64,000 nt of DNA from Thalassorhabdomicrobium marinisediminis. Its GTDB lineage: Bacteria > Pseudomonadota > Alphaproteobacteria > Rhodobacterales > Rhodobacteraceae. The DNA is taken from NCBI RefSeq assembly GCF_003072065.1, contig NZ_QCYG01000007.1, forward strand, positions 224,929 through 288,928. Direction: 5' to 3'. A program made the translations under genes and the position numbers. Below, piece after piece: positions 1-7,487 of this stretch. The notes below the pieces were generated by a model. That model did no database searches. It was given only the letters and a program-made list of their open reading frames with translations, and was not told the DNA's origin. Each line of letters starts with the position of its first letter. The stretch's first letter is position 1.

Positions 1-638
1 GCTGCACCGGAACGTAAGGCTTCCCAAAGGTCGCGGCCTTTCCAAATGTGGATTTCGTCGATCAGCGTGAACGTGGGGGTAAGGCCATGCGCCGCCCCGC
101 CATCACTGGACAGGGTTTTGAGCGTGACGCTTTCAGCGTTGAACACGATTTGTTTGGGCGCGTTGTAAGCGTCATAGATGCGCGTGGCCGCGACAAGGCG
201 CTTGTCCATCCGAACGATATTAGCGGCTTCACGAAAGCCAATGCCGGCCTGATCCCGATCAGCCGCCGCAAACAGCACTTGGCCGGCAGGTTCACGCTCT
301 GGACCGATGGTGTGCAGCAAGGCGAGTGCAGCGGCCAAGGATGTTTTCCGGTTGCCGCGTGGCATAAGCAAAAACACGTTCTGCACGATCCTGCGGCCAT
401 CCTCGTGCCGTGGCCCATAAATCCGGCGCACGATCCGTTCCTGCCAAGGGGCAAGCTCGAAAGCGTTTCTTGGTGCTGTGCTATTTGGGTGCTTCAGCGC
501 CTTCAGGAAACGCACTGCCCTGTCACCATAACCGAAGGGATCGGGGATCTCGGACCCGTCATAAATCCACGCGGGGAACGTGTTCACCTTCTCGGCGGAT
601 TCCGTCGGTGGTTTGGGTATGGGCAACAGCGCGTTCAC
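1..638 (-). CDS. Phage terminase large subunit, N-terminal part (cut by window edge)
   Basis: This is the ATP-driven motor and nuclease that packages phage DNA into proheads. Only the first 212 codons lie in the window, so the nuclease domain is not seen. The GTG start at 638 lies 3 bases beyond the stop of the small subunit gene. The ATPase signature is clear: Walker A PRGNRKTS at about residues 93-100 and Walker B LIDEIH at 192-197, after the W-Q-E-R-I region at 65-69 that precedes the P-loop in Terminase_1 proteins. It is the last visible gene of the minus-strand phage operon, which is unusual because terminase genes normally come before the portal. Identity is firm; completeness cannot be judged. 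Confidence 0.9.
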   Translation of the reverse strand, partial: MNALLPIPKPPTESAEKVNTFPAWIYDGSEIPDPFGYGDRAVRFLKALKHPNSTAPRNAFELAPWQERIVRRIYGPRHEDGRRIVQNVFLLMPRGNRKTSLAAALALLHTIGPEREPAGQVLFAAADRDQAGIGFREAANIVRMDKRLVAATRIYDAYNAPKQIVFNAESVTLKTLSSDGGAAHGLTPTFTLIDEIHIWKGRDLWEALRSGA

Positions 639-641
639 GTG

Positions 642-1037
642 TCACCGGACGTTCAGCGGGTTGTCGTCTTCGGCTTCGTCGTCACCAGCGCCACCAATAC
701 GGGCGCGGGAAACAGGGCTTAGGCCATACTCGGCGGCAAGCTGGCGGGCGGTTTGGGCCGCACGGTTCTGGACGCCAAACAGCTTGGGGTCGATATCACC
801 AGAATTGAGGGCGCGGTTGGTCTCAATCTCGCGCACAACACCGCGCATGAGGCAGTATTCCTCCACGCCGCCAAGATCGGCTTTGGTGATAATCCGATCA
901 GCGATCAGGCGCGGCATGATGCGCTTCCACTCAGCCTTTGCATATGGGCTGAAATAGCTTGGCACTGCCGGTGCTTTGGTCAGGGCGTCTTTCGACTTTT
1001 GGGCTTGGGGTTTGATCCCGCGTAGGTGCTTGCTCAT
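642..1037 (-). CDS. Phage terminase small subunit, P27 family
   Basis: This is the DNA-recognition subunit of the packaging motor. The 131-residue product has the P27-type layout: a basic N-terminus, then a helical region with FSPYAKAEWKRIMPRLI, a central EEYC segment and a C-terminal segment with RARIG typical of the family, ending in an acidic tail. Its ATG overlaps the stop of the upstream head-closure gene (ATGA), and the large subunit follows after 3 bases, so the pair is translationally coupled. The family call rests on sequence pattern and on adjacency to the large subunit. Confidence 0.85.
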   Translation of the reverse strand: MSKHLRGIKPQAQKSKDALTKAPAVPSYFSPYAKAEWKRIMPRLIADRIITKADLGGVEEYCLMRGVVREIETNRALNSGDIDPKLFGVQNRAAQTARQLAAEYGLSPVSRARIGGAGDDEAEDDNPLNVR

Positions 1038-1360
1038 AGCTGCACCTCATCTACAGCGTTCACACAGTGCAGTTCGATGCACAGCCGGTCGATCGGCAAC
1101 ACCTTGGCGATCCGGTAGGTGTAGCCATCGTGGATCAGGTGCAATTCAGTCGTGATCCAATCACAAGCCCAAAGACGAAACACTTTCCGGTCTTCGGTGC
1201 GTTCTACGCCAGAAAGAAACGCCTCGGCGCTCTCCTGCACCAGCTCTGCCCGCATGGTCTGTTCGTGCTGCCAAAGCACTTGCACAGCACCAGACGGCTG
1301 CACGGTTTCTGTCTTGCGCTCAAACTTGATCTGTTCGCGCATATTGCCTGCCCTGATCAT
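1034..1360 (-). CDS. Phage head closure / head-tail adaptor protein
   Basis: This is a small neck protein of the head-tail joining family (SPP1 gp16-like fold), which closes the filled head and links it to the tail. The start at 1360 is chosen because it overlaps the stop of the DUF3168 gene in an ATGA arrangement; this gives MIRAGNMREQIKFERK and 108 residues, usual for the family. The order RxxIxFER near the N-terminus, an E-SAE-FL stretch, then a predicted beta-rich half with W, TTE and YRI, matches head-tail joining proteins. It sits between DUF3168 and the terminase small subunit. Confidence 0.75.
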   Translation of the reverse strand: MIRAGNMREQIKFERKTETVQPSGAVQVLWQHEQTMRAELVQESAEAFLSGVERTEDRKVFRLWACDWITTELHLIHDGYTYRIAKVLPIDRLCIELHCVNAVDEVQL

Positions 1361-1779
1361 GCCTGCCACCGGATCACCGCTTCAACGTCAAGAACGCCGT
1401 GTGTGTAGGAAAGCTCAGGCTGGGGGTCGCGCAGCCAGACCATGCGCGGCTGGTCCAGTTCGTCAATCTCAAAACCGGCCTGTTCGTCGCTCATGCCGAT
1501 CAGCGCTTGCGAGACTGCAAACCCGATTGCCTTGGCTGTGTCGGCCCCGTCTTCGATTGCCCAGATATGCAGGTCTAAAGACACGCGCGCCAAATGCTGT
1601 GCGCCGGGTGCTTTGCCCAGATATTCTGTTGATGCACCGGCAAGGATTACACAGGGCGCTTTGTCGGGGCGCGTCGAACCACTGCGGATTTGATCAGGCT
1701 GCACAAGGGCAGTCACAGCCGGATCAGCGATCAGGGTGCTGCGCAGTGCCGTTTGCAGTGCGATACTTGGTTCGATCAT
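1357..1779 (-). CDS. DUF3168 family phage tail-completion protein
   Basis: The 140-residue product fits DUF3168, the tail terminator/completion family that includes the gene transfer agent gp8-like protein. Typical features are the N-terminal helix SIALQTALRSTLIADPAVTALV, the P-x-V-I-L-x-G segment, a beta strand with SLDLHIWA, and the C-terminal segment ending VIRWQA. Its start codon overlaps the stop of the HK97-gp10-like gene and its stop overlaps the next start, so translation is coupled on both sides. The protein would act at the tail end that meets the head. Confidence 0.8.
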   Translation of the reverse strand: MIEPSIALQTALRSTLIADPAVTALVQPDQIRSGSTRPDKAPCVILAGASTEYLGKAPGAQHLARVSLDLHIWAIEDGADTAKAIGFAVSQALIGMSDEQAGFEIDELDQPRMVWLRDPQPELSYTHGVLDVEAVIRWQA

Positions 1780-2189
1780 GCCCCGCCTGCCTTCTTGATT
1801 GCCTTGCGCACAGCGGCTGCAATACGGCGCTGCACCTTGGTCTTCTTCAGCCGGAACGCAGGGCGCATGAATGGCTGTGCGTCGTGATGGACCGTGCCAA
1901 ACTCTTGCAGGTGCCCGTGGCGCACGTCTGTGTTGCCCACCGTTACGGCGGCTTGGTTCCGCTTCATGGTCACGTTGCCACCACCAGCCGCATAGGGTGG
2001 CGTGGTGCCGTTGGGGCCGGTCACGGTGATGCTGCCCAGCAAGTCGCCATCGGCTTCCGGCACGAGTGTTTCCATTGCGTCTGCAATGTCGTGTGCGCCT
2101 TTCAAGAGTGCTGGTCGCAGGTCGTCTAGCACCTCTTGCGGTATTGCGTTCAAACGCGCCTCAAGGCGTTTGGAGCTATTATTGGGCAT
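1776..2189 (-). CDS. HK97 gp10-like phage neck/tail protein
   Basis: The 137-residue protein resembles HK97 gp10 family proteins. It has an N-terminal helix, then a TLVPEADGDLLGSI segment in which small neck proteins keep a P-x-x-x-G-x-L core, a GGG-NVTMKRNQAAVTVGN beta region, the HGHLQEFGT motif and the FMRPAF motif near the C-terminus followed by a basic tail. The HLQEFGT and PFMRPA pairs are diagnostic for the family. It overlaps the connector gene by 11 bases. It likely works in head-tail joining, though the tail type cannot be told from this window. Confidence 0.85.
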   Translation of the reverse strand: MPNNSSKRLEARLNAIPQEVLDDLRPALLKGAHDIADAMETLVPEADGDLLGSITVTGPNGTTPPYAAGGGNVTMKRNQAAVTVGNTDVRHGHLQEFGTVHHDAQPFMRPAFRLKKTKVQRRIAAAVRKAIKKAGGA

Positions 2190-2472
2190 TGCCGGTCACG
2201 CTCTCTTTGTAGGGGGCGATCAAGTCCAGAACGCCGAAGGGAACAGCGGCAAGGCGCATGTCGCTAGCACCCTCACGCTGCACATACCAATACGCCGCAA
2301 GCTGCAACGCCGCTTCGGTCAGGGACACAGGCACTGGGTCGGCCAAGGGTGTGCCGGTGTGATTGCCGATCCACTCTTCGGCCACGTCCAGCTTGTGCTG
2401 TAACAAAGCGTCGTCAAGATCGTGCCCAAGGGTCAGTTGGGATTTGAGCAAAGTTAATGGTGTGTGGCTCAT
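2179..2472 (-). CDS. Phage head-tail connector (gp6-like)
   Basis: This 97-residue protein belongs with gp6-like DNA-packaging/connector proteins, which form a ring under the portal. Visible hallmarks are the N-terminal TLLKSQLTLGHDLDDALL segment, the LDVAEEWIGNHTG helix, and the LTEAALQLAAYWYVQRE helix followed by PFGVLDLIAPYKE, which matches the common F-G-v-x-x-L-L-x-P-Y-R ending. The ATG overlaps the stop of the preceding HTH gene. Length is normal for the family. Confidence 0.85.
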   Translation of the reverse strand: MSHTPLTLLKSQLTLGHDLDDALLQHKLDVAEEWIGNHTGTPLADPVPVSLTEAALQLAAYWYVQREGASDMRLAAVPFGVLDLIAPYKESVTGNAQ

Positions 2473-2987
2473 TGTGTGACTTCCTTCGGAAAACTTAAAT
2501 TCTGTCTATCTTGTGCGCTGGTCCCCCCGCCGGTCCCCAAAGGTGCCGCAAAGTCTCGAACCACCCCCCGTCCGCTCTTGCCCAAAGGCTCAGCCAATGC
2601 GCGTTCTACAGGCCAGCCGCTTTCAAGCCGGTTGATCAAAGCGGCTTTGTTCAAACCGATCTGTTCGGCCCATTCCGCAATGGTCTGTGTGGTGCCTTGG
2701 TGGCTCAGTAGCTTTGCACCCTTGCCACGCTTCTTTGCGCCGATCAGCTCTTCGGGGGTTGGTGCTGTCTTGATCTGTGCGGCTACGGCTTCACGCACTG
2801 CAATGGGGTCGAGGTCTGCAAGATGGCACACCTGATTGAAGTCGGCGTTGGGCACCGTGAAATATGCACGTGCTTTGTAGGTCTCTTTGATCTTGGTGCG
2901 TTGGGCGCCGCTCAAGCGGGGGCCGTGCAGTGCGTCTTGCAAGGCGAGGTAAAGCACTTCGCGCCAGAGGGATGTTGCATCGCTCAT
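2469..2987 (-). CDS. Phage-encoded protein with helix-turn-helix-like segment, function unknown
   Basis: The start at 2987 is chosen because it overlaps the stop of the HNH gene (ATGA), giving 172 residues. The N-terminal half (LWREVLYLALQDALHGP) is a helical segment seen in other alphaproteobacterial phage proteins. The middle, about residues 100-135, has TIAEWAEQIGLNKAALINR followed by GWPVERAL, a pattern found in DNA-binding HTH repeats of phage and homing-endonuclease proteins. The C-terminal 35 residues look disordered. It may bind element DNA during packaging or control expression, but this is inference. Its place between HNH and connector genes is unusual for a pure regulator. Confidence 0.55.
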   Translation of the reverse strand: MSDATSLWREVLYLALQDALHGPRLSGAQRTKIKETYKARAYFTVPNADFNQVCHLADLDPIAVREAVAAQIKTAPTPEELIGAKKRGKGAKLLSHQGTTQTIAEWAEQIGLNKAALINRLESGWPVERALAEPLGKSGRGVVRDFAAPLGTGGGTSAQDRQNLSFPKEVTQ

Positions 2988-3328
2988 TGGCTGCGGTCCT
3001 GCTTCTGTTTGTGCCGATCGTGGCAGGTCTTGCACAGCGGCTGCCAGTTGGACCGATCCCAAAACAGTTCCTTGTCGCCCTTGTGTGGAACGACGTGATC
3101 GACAAGCTCAGACGGCTTGCCGCAACCGGGCCACGCGCAGCGATTGTAAATAGCAAGGAAGGCTTTGGACGCCTTGCGCCACTCGTAGGTATAGCCGCGC
3201 TGTGAGGCTGTCGGGCGCGTCCGGTCATGACGTTTGTTCCGCGCACGGGTGCTGGCGATCTTGCAGGCACAGCGGGTGCCGTGGGGAATGATCTTGCCGC
3301 ATGTGCAAAGGTGTGGTGGTCGGCTCAT
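2984..3328 (-). CDS. Phage HNH endonuclease
   Basis: This small HNH nuclease (114 residues) is of the kind that assists terminase cleavage in HK97-type packaging. The zinc site and active site are visible: CAWPGCGKPSELVDHVVPHK has the first CxxC pair and the HNH first histidine (DHVVPH), and WQPLCKTCHDRHK gives the N/L-C-x-x-C-H-x-x-K end. A second Cys cluster (CTCGKIIPHGTRCAC) lies at the N-terminus. Its ATG overlaps the stop of an unassigned reading frame that may be the frameshifted end of the upstream gene. In many phages this gene lies beside terminase; here connector and neck genes separate them. Confidence 0.88.
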   Translation of the reverse strand: MSRPPHLCTCGKIIPHGTRCACKIASTRARNKRHDRTRPTASQRGYTYEWRKASKAFLAIYNRCAWPGCGKPSELVDHVVPHKGDKELFWDRSNWQPLCKTCHDRHKQKQDRSQ

Positions 3329-3477
3329 TGGTTGGCCGATCTAAGGCTTGCCTTGAGGCTGTTCAGGCGGGATCGGTCGAAGTCGGGATCAAGGCCAGCT
3401 TCGATATTGGCTTGGCGCTGTGCTGTGTCTGGTGCGCCGGTATTTGCGTCATGGTCATCAGCCGCCGTGAATGGCCT
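3325..3477 (-). other. Possible frameshifted C-terminal extension of the tail chaperone gene
   Basis: The frame running from just after a TGA at 3480 to a TGA at 3325-3327 is open for 50 codons and has no usual start codon. It reads like a coding tail (ADDHDANTGAPDTAQRQANI, then DPDFDRSRLNSLKASLRSAN), and its stop overlaps the ATG of the HNH gene exactly as the other genes in this operon overlap. It lies +1 (or -2) relative to the upstream tail-chaperone gene, whose own frame ends at 3458. Tail chaperones of many phages are made by programmed frameshifting, so this may be a fusion product; a simple indel is the alternative. Confidence 0.4.
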
Positions 3478-3961
3478 TCAGCTTGGCTGTGTGGCCTTCG
3501 AAGGCTTCTGTGATCTCTGGAATAGTTGCGGCCCAAGCGGTCTCTGGTGGCCAGCCAAGCCAGCCTGTTGCAATCCGGTAGAGGTCATTGAACAGGTCTG
3601 CCCATTCAACGGGTTTGGCCGGTGCTGTCGCTTCTGTTGGTTTTTCGGCAATATCGGGATTGGGCGTCAAAATGGCCTGAATGACGGCATATGCGGCTTT
3701 GATGGCGGCTTTCTGCACGTTTTTAAGTTTTGCACCTGCCATCGCACTCAGGATGTTGTGGGCGGCTGTGCGGTCTGTCGCGGCGCTGGTGATGATCTCG
3801 CGCAGCGTGGCGGTGTCGCCTTCGGCTACCTTCTTCAGCAGATTGGGAAAGCCGGTGTGCAGTTGTTCAAGGTGGGTTGCCGCACGCAAAGACGGGCGCA
3901 GGGCTACGGTGTTGCCACCGTAGCTTAGCGTGAACGTGTCATATGCGTGCGGCTTGATCAT
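3458..3961 (-). CDS. Phage tail assembly chaperone-like protein
   Basis: The 167-residue product has two parts. The first (LRPSLRAATHLEQLHTGFPN, then LLKKVAEGDTATLREII) is like the gene-transfer-agent gp10/tail-tube-associated chaperone family. The second (WADLFNDLYRIATGWLGWPP, then ETAWAATIPEITEAFEG) matches the Rcc01693-type tail chaperone motif W-x-x-L-x-x-x-A-x-G-x-L-x-W-x-P-x-x-x-W-x-x-T-x-x-E. Such proteins guide tape-measure and tube assembly. It starts 3 bases after the capsid gene. A tail chaperone with no tape measure gene next to it is odd. A downstream open frame may extend it through frameshifting. Confidence 0.65.
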   Translation of the reverse strand: MIKPHAYDTFTLSYGGNTVALRPSLRAATHLEQLHTGFPNLLKKVAEGDTATLREIITSAATDRTAAHNILSAMAGAKLKNVQKAAIKAAYAVIQAILTPNPDIAEKPTEATAPAKPVEWADLFNDLYRIATGWLGWPPETAWAATIPEITEAFEGHTAKLKAIHGG

Positions 3962-3964
3962 GGC

Positions 3965-5536
3965 TTAGGCCGCAACCTTCAACTTGATGAAGCGATCAGG
4001 ATGCGTGAGGTCAGCACCGACGCGCTTGCGTGCGTGGAAACGAACCTGCCCGTTGGTTGCGAGGCTGTAGGGGTCGCGCAACGTGGTCAGGCCGACGCGA
4101 TCAATGATGCGATAGCCGGACATATCGCCAAAGAGGATCGGCGAGGTGCCAGCGCCAATGTCGTCCATGTCTGGCATTTCGACAATCGGACGGCCCAACA
4201 GGGTTGCCGGTGCGCCTTCGCTGATCGGATCAATCACGAGGTAGCGGCCATTGCCGTCCTTCCATTGGCGCACAATCGAAAGCGTGTTCCGGTTCATCAT
4301 CCAAACGGCGTTTTGTGCAAACGTGCTGGCGATCTTGTGGAACATCGCGATCAGGACATCAGCCGGGTTGGACGCGGGGAAGTTCGCGGCAACGCCTGTC
4401 TTGATCTCTTGAATGCCGGTAGCGGTCATAATGCCGTTTGGCTGGCCCGTGCCGGTGCCTTTGACAAATGACAGACCTTCAGTTTTGGCGAAGCTCTCTG
4501 CAAAGTCGGCCAGCAGTTCGCCTTCGAGGTTGTAAACGTTGTCCTCCAGAAGCGCGTTGGACACGTCTGTGAATGTCGCCAGTTCGTGCGGCGTCATGCT
4601 GACTTGCTCAAAAGTCATACCGGATGCGGTGCGGTTGCCTGTCTCAGTAACCCACGCGGCCTGTGTGCCGGTGAGCCGCCGGGGATACGTGATCGAGGGC
4701 GCTGCGATCTGGATCACTTTGGCGTAATTCCGGATCGGGGAAAACTCACGCAGCAATTTGATCAATTCAGAGCCAAACTGTTCTGGTGCGAGGTAGCCGC
4801 CATTGGCGTCTGTGCCGACGGTGAGGGCTTTGATCTCTTCGGGTGCCATACGTTCCACGCCACGGCGCAGGAAGTTGCCGAAGGCTTTGGTTTCGGTGTT
4901 GTCTTCGCCCTGGGTGATGTGGACGGCTTGCGGACGTGCGGCCTTGGCTTCGATTGCATCAAGGCGCTTTTGAACAGCTTCGAAAGCCTTAGTGTCGGCT
5001 TGGGGCGCGTCGTTTGCCACGCCTGCAACCGCGTCTGCGATCATCTGTTCGATTTCTTCTTTTTCCATGTTGGGTTTCTCCTGTGTCATGGGGGTGCCAT
5101 CGGATTTGAGGGAAGTGATTTGCGCGTCCGGATGGCACGGAACGGCTACAACTGAGATTTCGTGAAGGGATAGAGCCGTGATATTCCGGCCCTTGGCATT
5201 GCGCGTGGCTTTCGTCGTCACGAACCCGATAGACAGGCCGGACACAGCCTTGCTGCGGATCATGGCGCGAACCTCGCGGGCGCGTTCAACGTCTTCGATC
5301 AACAGCTTGCCTTTGACGGTCAGGCCGGTGTCGTCTTCGGTGATTTCATCCCATACGCCGATCACTTGGCTTTGGTCGTGACCGAAGAGCATGGGCAAAG
5401 TGTCGGGTGTGGTGATTGCACCTTTTTCGATCACGTCACCGACGCGATCAGGCTTGCCGAAGGGCCATGCAATCCCGGTGATTTCGCCGGTATCTGTGAC
5501 GGACAACGCCGCCTTAATTTCTAGGCGATCGCTCAT
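3965..5536 (-). CDS. HK97-type prohead protease fused to major capsid protein
   Basis: A single 523-residue polypeptide carries both the scaffold-processing protease and the shell protein. Residues about 1-165 are an S78 prohead protease: RVGDVIEKGA, then the catalytic His region LFGHDQSQVIGVW and the catalytic Ser region KAVSGLSIGF. A coiled-coil delta-domain-like linker (EKEEIEQMI to DAIEAKAARP) follows, then an HK97 capsid fold from about residue 215 (NFLRRGVERM, GGYLAPEQF, AAWVTETGN, GTGTGQPNGI) ending VGADLTHPDRFIKLKVAA. The start at 5536 overlaps the preceding stop (ATGA). Fused protease-capsids are known in some siphophages and satellites, and the protease is expected to cut itself free. 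Confidence 0.93.
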   Translation of the reverse strand: MSDRLEIKAALSVTDTGEITGIAWPFGKPDRVGDVIEKGAITTPDTLPMLFGHDQSQVIGVWDEITEDDTGLTVKGKLLIEDVERAREVRAMIRSKAVSGLSIGFVTTKATRNAKGRNITALSLHEISVVAVPCHPDAQITSLKSDGTPMTQEKPNMEKEEIEQMIADAVAGVANDAPQADTKAFEAVQKRLDAIEAKAARPQAVHITQGEDNTETKAFGNFLRRGVERMAPEEIKALTVGTDANGGYLAPEQFGSELIKLLREFSPIRNYAKVIQIAAPSITYPRRLTGTQAAWVTETGNRTASGMTFEQVSMTPHELATFTDVSNALLEDNVYNLEGELLADFAESFAKTEGLSFVKGTGTGQPNGIMTATGIQEIKTGVAANFPASNPADVLIAMFHKIASTFAQNAVWMMNRNTLSIVRQWKDGNGRYLVIDPISEGAPATLLGRPIVEMPDMDDIGAGTSPILFGDMSGYRIIDRVGLTTLRDPYSLATNGQVRFHARKRVGADLTHPDRFIKLKVAA

Positions 5537-5874
5537 TCTGTCGTTTCCTTGGTTTCTGGTTCCAGTGTGGGGTTGCCGCTCCATCGGGCATCAAGAATGT
5601 CGAGTGCGAGGGGGAACGTCTCTGCCATTGGCCGATCAACCGCGTAGGTGTCGGTTAAGGTCTTGGCCTGTTCTGGGACCATGCCGCCGCCGATCAGGCC
5701 AAGCCGGATGGTCTGGACGATATCGGCGTTGGAAAACTGCATGCTGATTGCGCGATTGTAGAGCGCACCAATGCCGACGCCTGCGAGGCGCTCAAGCTCA
5801 AGGATCATGGCGTCTGTCAGGGCAAAGGTGTGTTCGGTGTCACCAAAGAAGCCTGTGTGGGTGATATCGCTCAT
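5533..5874 (-). CDS. GTA gp10-like (Phage_TAC_11-type) tail chaperone protein
   Basis: This 113-residue protein resembles gene transfer agent family proteins of the Phage_TAC_11 group. The diagnostic run is FALTDAMILELERLAGVGIG, then ADIVQTIRLGLIGGGMVPEQ and the family ending ETFPLALDILDARWSG. It overlaps the portal stop and the capsid start by ATGA junctions. In gene transfer agents and most siphophages this gene lies among tail genes; here it is wedged between portal and protease-capsid, an unusual order. Function in tail tube assembly is inferred from the family only. Confidence 0.75.
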   Translation of the reverse strand: MSDITHTGFFGDTEHTFALTDAMILELERLAGVGIGALYNRAISMQFSNADIVQTIRLGLIGGGMVPEQAKTLTDTYAVDRPMAETFPLALDILDARWSGNPTLEPETKETTE

Positions 5875-7076
5875 TCCGCGTCACCTTCGGTCTGTGCATC
5901 GCTCTGATTGGCCGGTGTGGTGATGTGGGGATTGTCCAAGGTGTTGCCGTCTTCGTGGTCGGGCATATTCAGGCCACGGCGCACCTCATTTCCTGTCATC
6001 GCGCCCATGCTGCGATACTGGCCGTAGGCTGTCGCACGGGTTGCATGATCCGTGGACAACAGGTCATCGGTGTTGAATTCGATGTAGGTTTCGGCTCGTT
6101 CTTCTGGCGTCAGCAGAACGCGGCTGTAAGCCCATTCCCAGCTTGCCAGCCACGGCTTCAGGCACAGGGAATAGAATTGCCGCATCATCTGTTCTGAGTT
6201 GGACCAAGTGCCGCGCGTCAGCTCGAAAAGCATTGTAGGCGGAATGCGGAATACACGGGCAATCTCGCGGATTTGTTCAACGCGGTTATCTGCAAACTGT
6301 GCATCGGCAAGGGTCATGGAAAGCTGATCGTAAGTCATGCCTTCATCAAGAATTGCGGTGCCGCCTGCGTTCTGGCCGGAATGGGTATTGAACCAAGAGG
6401 CCGCGACTTTCTTCTTGGCCTCTACGTCCATGCTCTTTTCAGATTTGATGATACCGGAAGGCCGCGCACCATTGGCAAACAGGCTGGCAATGTGCTTCTC
6501 GAATGCGAGGCTCAGGGCAATCGCTTCACGGCCCAGCGTGATCGGGGAAACGCCGCCAAAGGGCTGAACGTGCAGAATGTCGGTGTAGAGGTGGCGAACC
6601 TGTCCACCGTTCTCATAAGAGACAAGATAGACAGGTTCGCCATCGGGTTGCCGCTCTACCTGCACAGCGGCCGGATCAATCCGGTGCAGTTCAAGCGGCG
6701 TCCCTGCTGTGTCCCTCGTGAGTAGCGCAAATCCGCTACCCGTCATCAGGGCATCTGTGGTGACTTGTTCGCACAGGTCTTGCGCGCTGGTCCAAGGGTT
6801 CGCTTCACCGTGGATCAGACGGAAGGCCGGGTGATCTGCCAAGGCTTCCTTGGTGGTGCGATCATAGACTTTCACCGGCATGGTGCCAACTGTCTCGGCA
6901 ATCAGACCCACTGCACAGGAAACGGCTGGCACACGCAACGCCGTGTTCGCTGATACTGTGATCCCCGTAGCTGTCGGTGCCACACCGAAAAGCCCGAAGG
7001 CTTCGGGATCGGTCAGTGAGACTGATTTTGTGTCAGCGGGTTTTGCGCCGAAGAAGGACTTGAGATTGAAGGCCAT
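5871..7076 (-). CDS. HK97-family phage portal protein
   Basis: This is the dodecameric portal through which DNA enters and leaves the head. The 401-residue product shows the family sequence in order: AVSCAVGLIAETVGTMPVKV, WTSAQDLCEQ, the wing/stem segment HVQPFGGVSPITLGREAI, the NGARPSGII motif, AILDEGMTYDQLS, and the stem region VFRIPPTMLFELTRGTWSNS followed by MMRQFYSLCLKPWL. It starts the visible minus-strand packaging operon. An in-frame GTG lies 9 bases further upstream. A palindrome 22 bases before the start may control the operon. Confidence 0.95.
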   Translation of the reverse strand: MAFNLKSFFGAKPADTKSVSLTDPEAFGLFGVAPTATGITVSANTALRVPAVSCAVGLIAETVGTMPVKVYDRTTKEALADHPAFRLIHGEANPWTSAQDLCEQVTTDALMTGSGFALLTRDTAGTPLELHRIDPAAVQVERQPDGEPVYLVSYENGGQVRHLYTDILHVQPFGGVSPITLGREAIALSLAFEKHIASLFANGARPSGIIKSEKSMDVEAKKKVAASWFNTHSGQNAGGTAILDEGMTYDQLSMTLADAQFADNRVEQIREIARVFRIPPTMLFELTRGTWSNSEQMMRQFYSLCLKPWLASWEWAYSRVLLTPEERAETYIEFNTDDLLSTDHATRATAYGQYRSMGAMTGNEVRRGLNMPDHEDGNTLDNPHITTPANQSDAQTEGDAE

Positions 7077-7097
7077 GTGATCCACAGGTTGCTAAGA

Positions 7098-7115
7098 TGT
7101 GACATTTATATCACA
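7098..7115. promoter_or_regulatory. Operator-like palindrome upstream of the phage operon
   Basis: TGTGA-N8-TCACA forms an 18-base inverted repeat just upstream of the portal start and about 135 bases from the divergent small gene. Five-base arms are perfect. The spacing is 8, not the 6 of a CRP site, so a phage or host repressor of another kind is more likely. No regulator gene is visible in the element. Confidence 0.4.
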
Positions 7116-7249
7116 CTTTGGGGCGTCTGTGAATCCCTCATTTTTGTCGCCACGCCTATAGCAACGGCCACCGGAACCAGCCTTGCAGTTCAACGCTCAG
7201 AACCGTTAGCTTACAACGCGCACCATCTAACATTGGGGTTATTCAGATC

Positions 7250-7474
7250 ATGGAATTAAGATGGCCGATCAATCTGGTTGGGATCGAGACTGACATAGAA
7301 GGCGATGTAGTCACCAAGGATGGTGAATACTTGGGACGCTGGCATTTTGATGAGAACGATGAGCCCTACTTCACCCCGGACGGTGAAAGCGACTACCTAT
7401 TTTTCCACCCGTTTGTCCCGATGCTATGCAAGAAAATATTGGAATGGCATGAGGCCAAAGAACAGCAAAGTTAG
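7250..7474 (+). CDS. Small hypothetical protein of the phage element
   Basis: A 74-residue acidic protein lies between the packaging operon and the integrase, and is the only plus-strand gene in the element. It reads as a folded small protein (WPINLVGIETDIEGDVVTKD, YLGRWHFDENDEPYF, SDYLFFHPFVPMLCKKILEW). I recognise no family. Base composition is lower in GC than the packaging genes. Its position, divergent from the operon across a palindrome, would fit an early or regulatory gene, but there is no DNA-binding motif and this is guesswork. Confidence 0.5.
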   Translation: MELRWPINLVGIETDIEGDVVTKDGEYLGRWHFDENDEPYFTPDGESDYLFFHPFVPMLCKKILEWHEAKEQQS

Positions 7475-7487
7475 CCTATAATGGACG

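Noticed and set aside
48..722. Plus-strand frame at the left edge
   Set aside because: It is antisense to the terminase large and small subunit genes, whose Walker motifs are clear.
7098..7115. CRP-binding site
   Set aside because: Arms match TGTGA/TCACA but the spacer is 8 rather than 6 bases.
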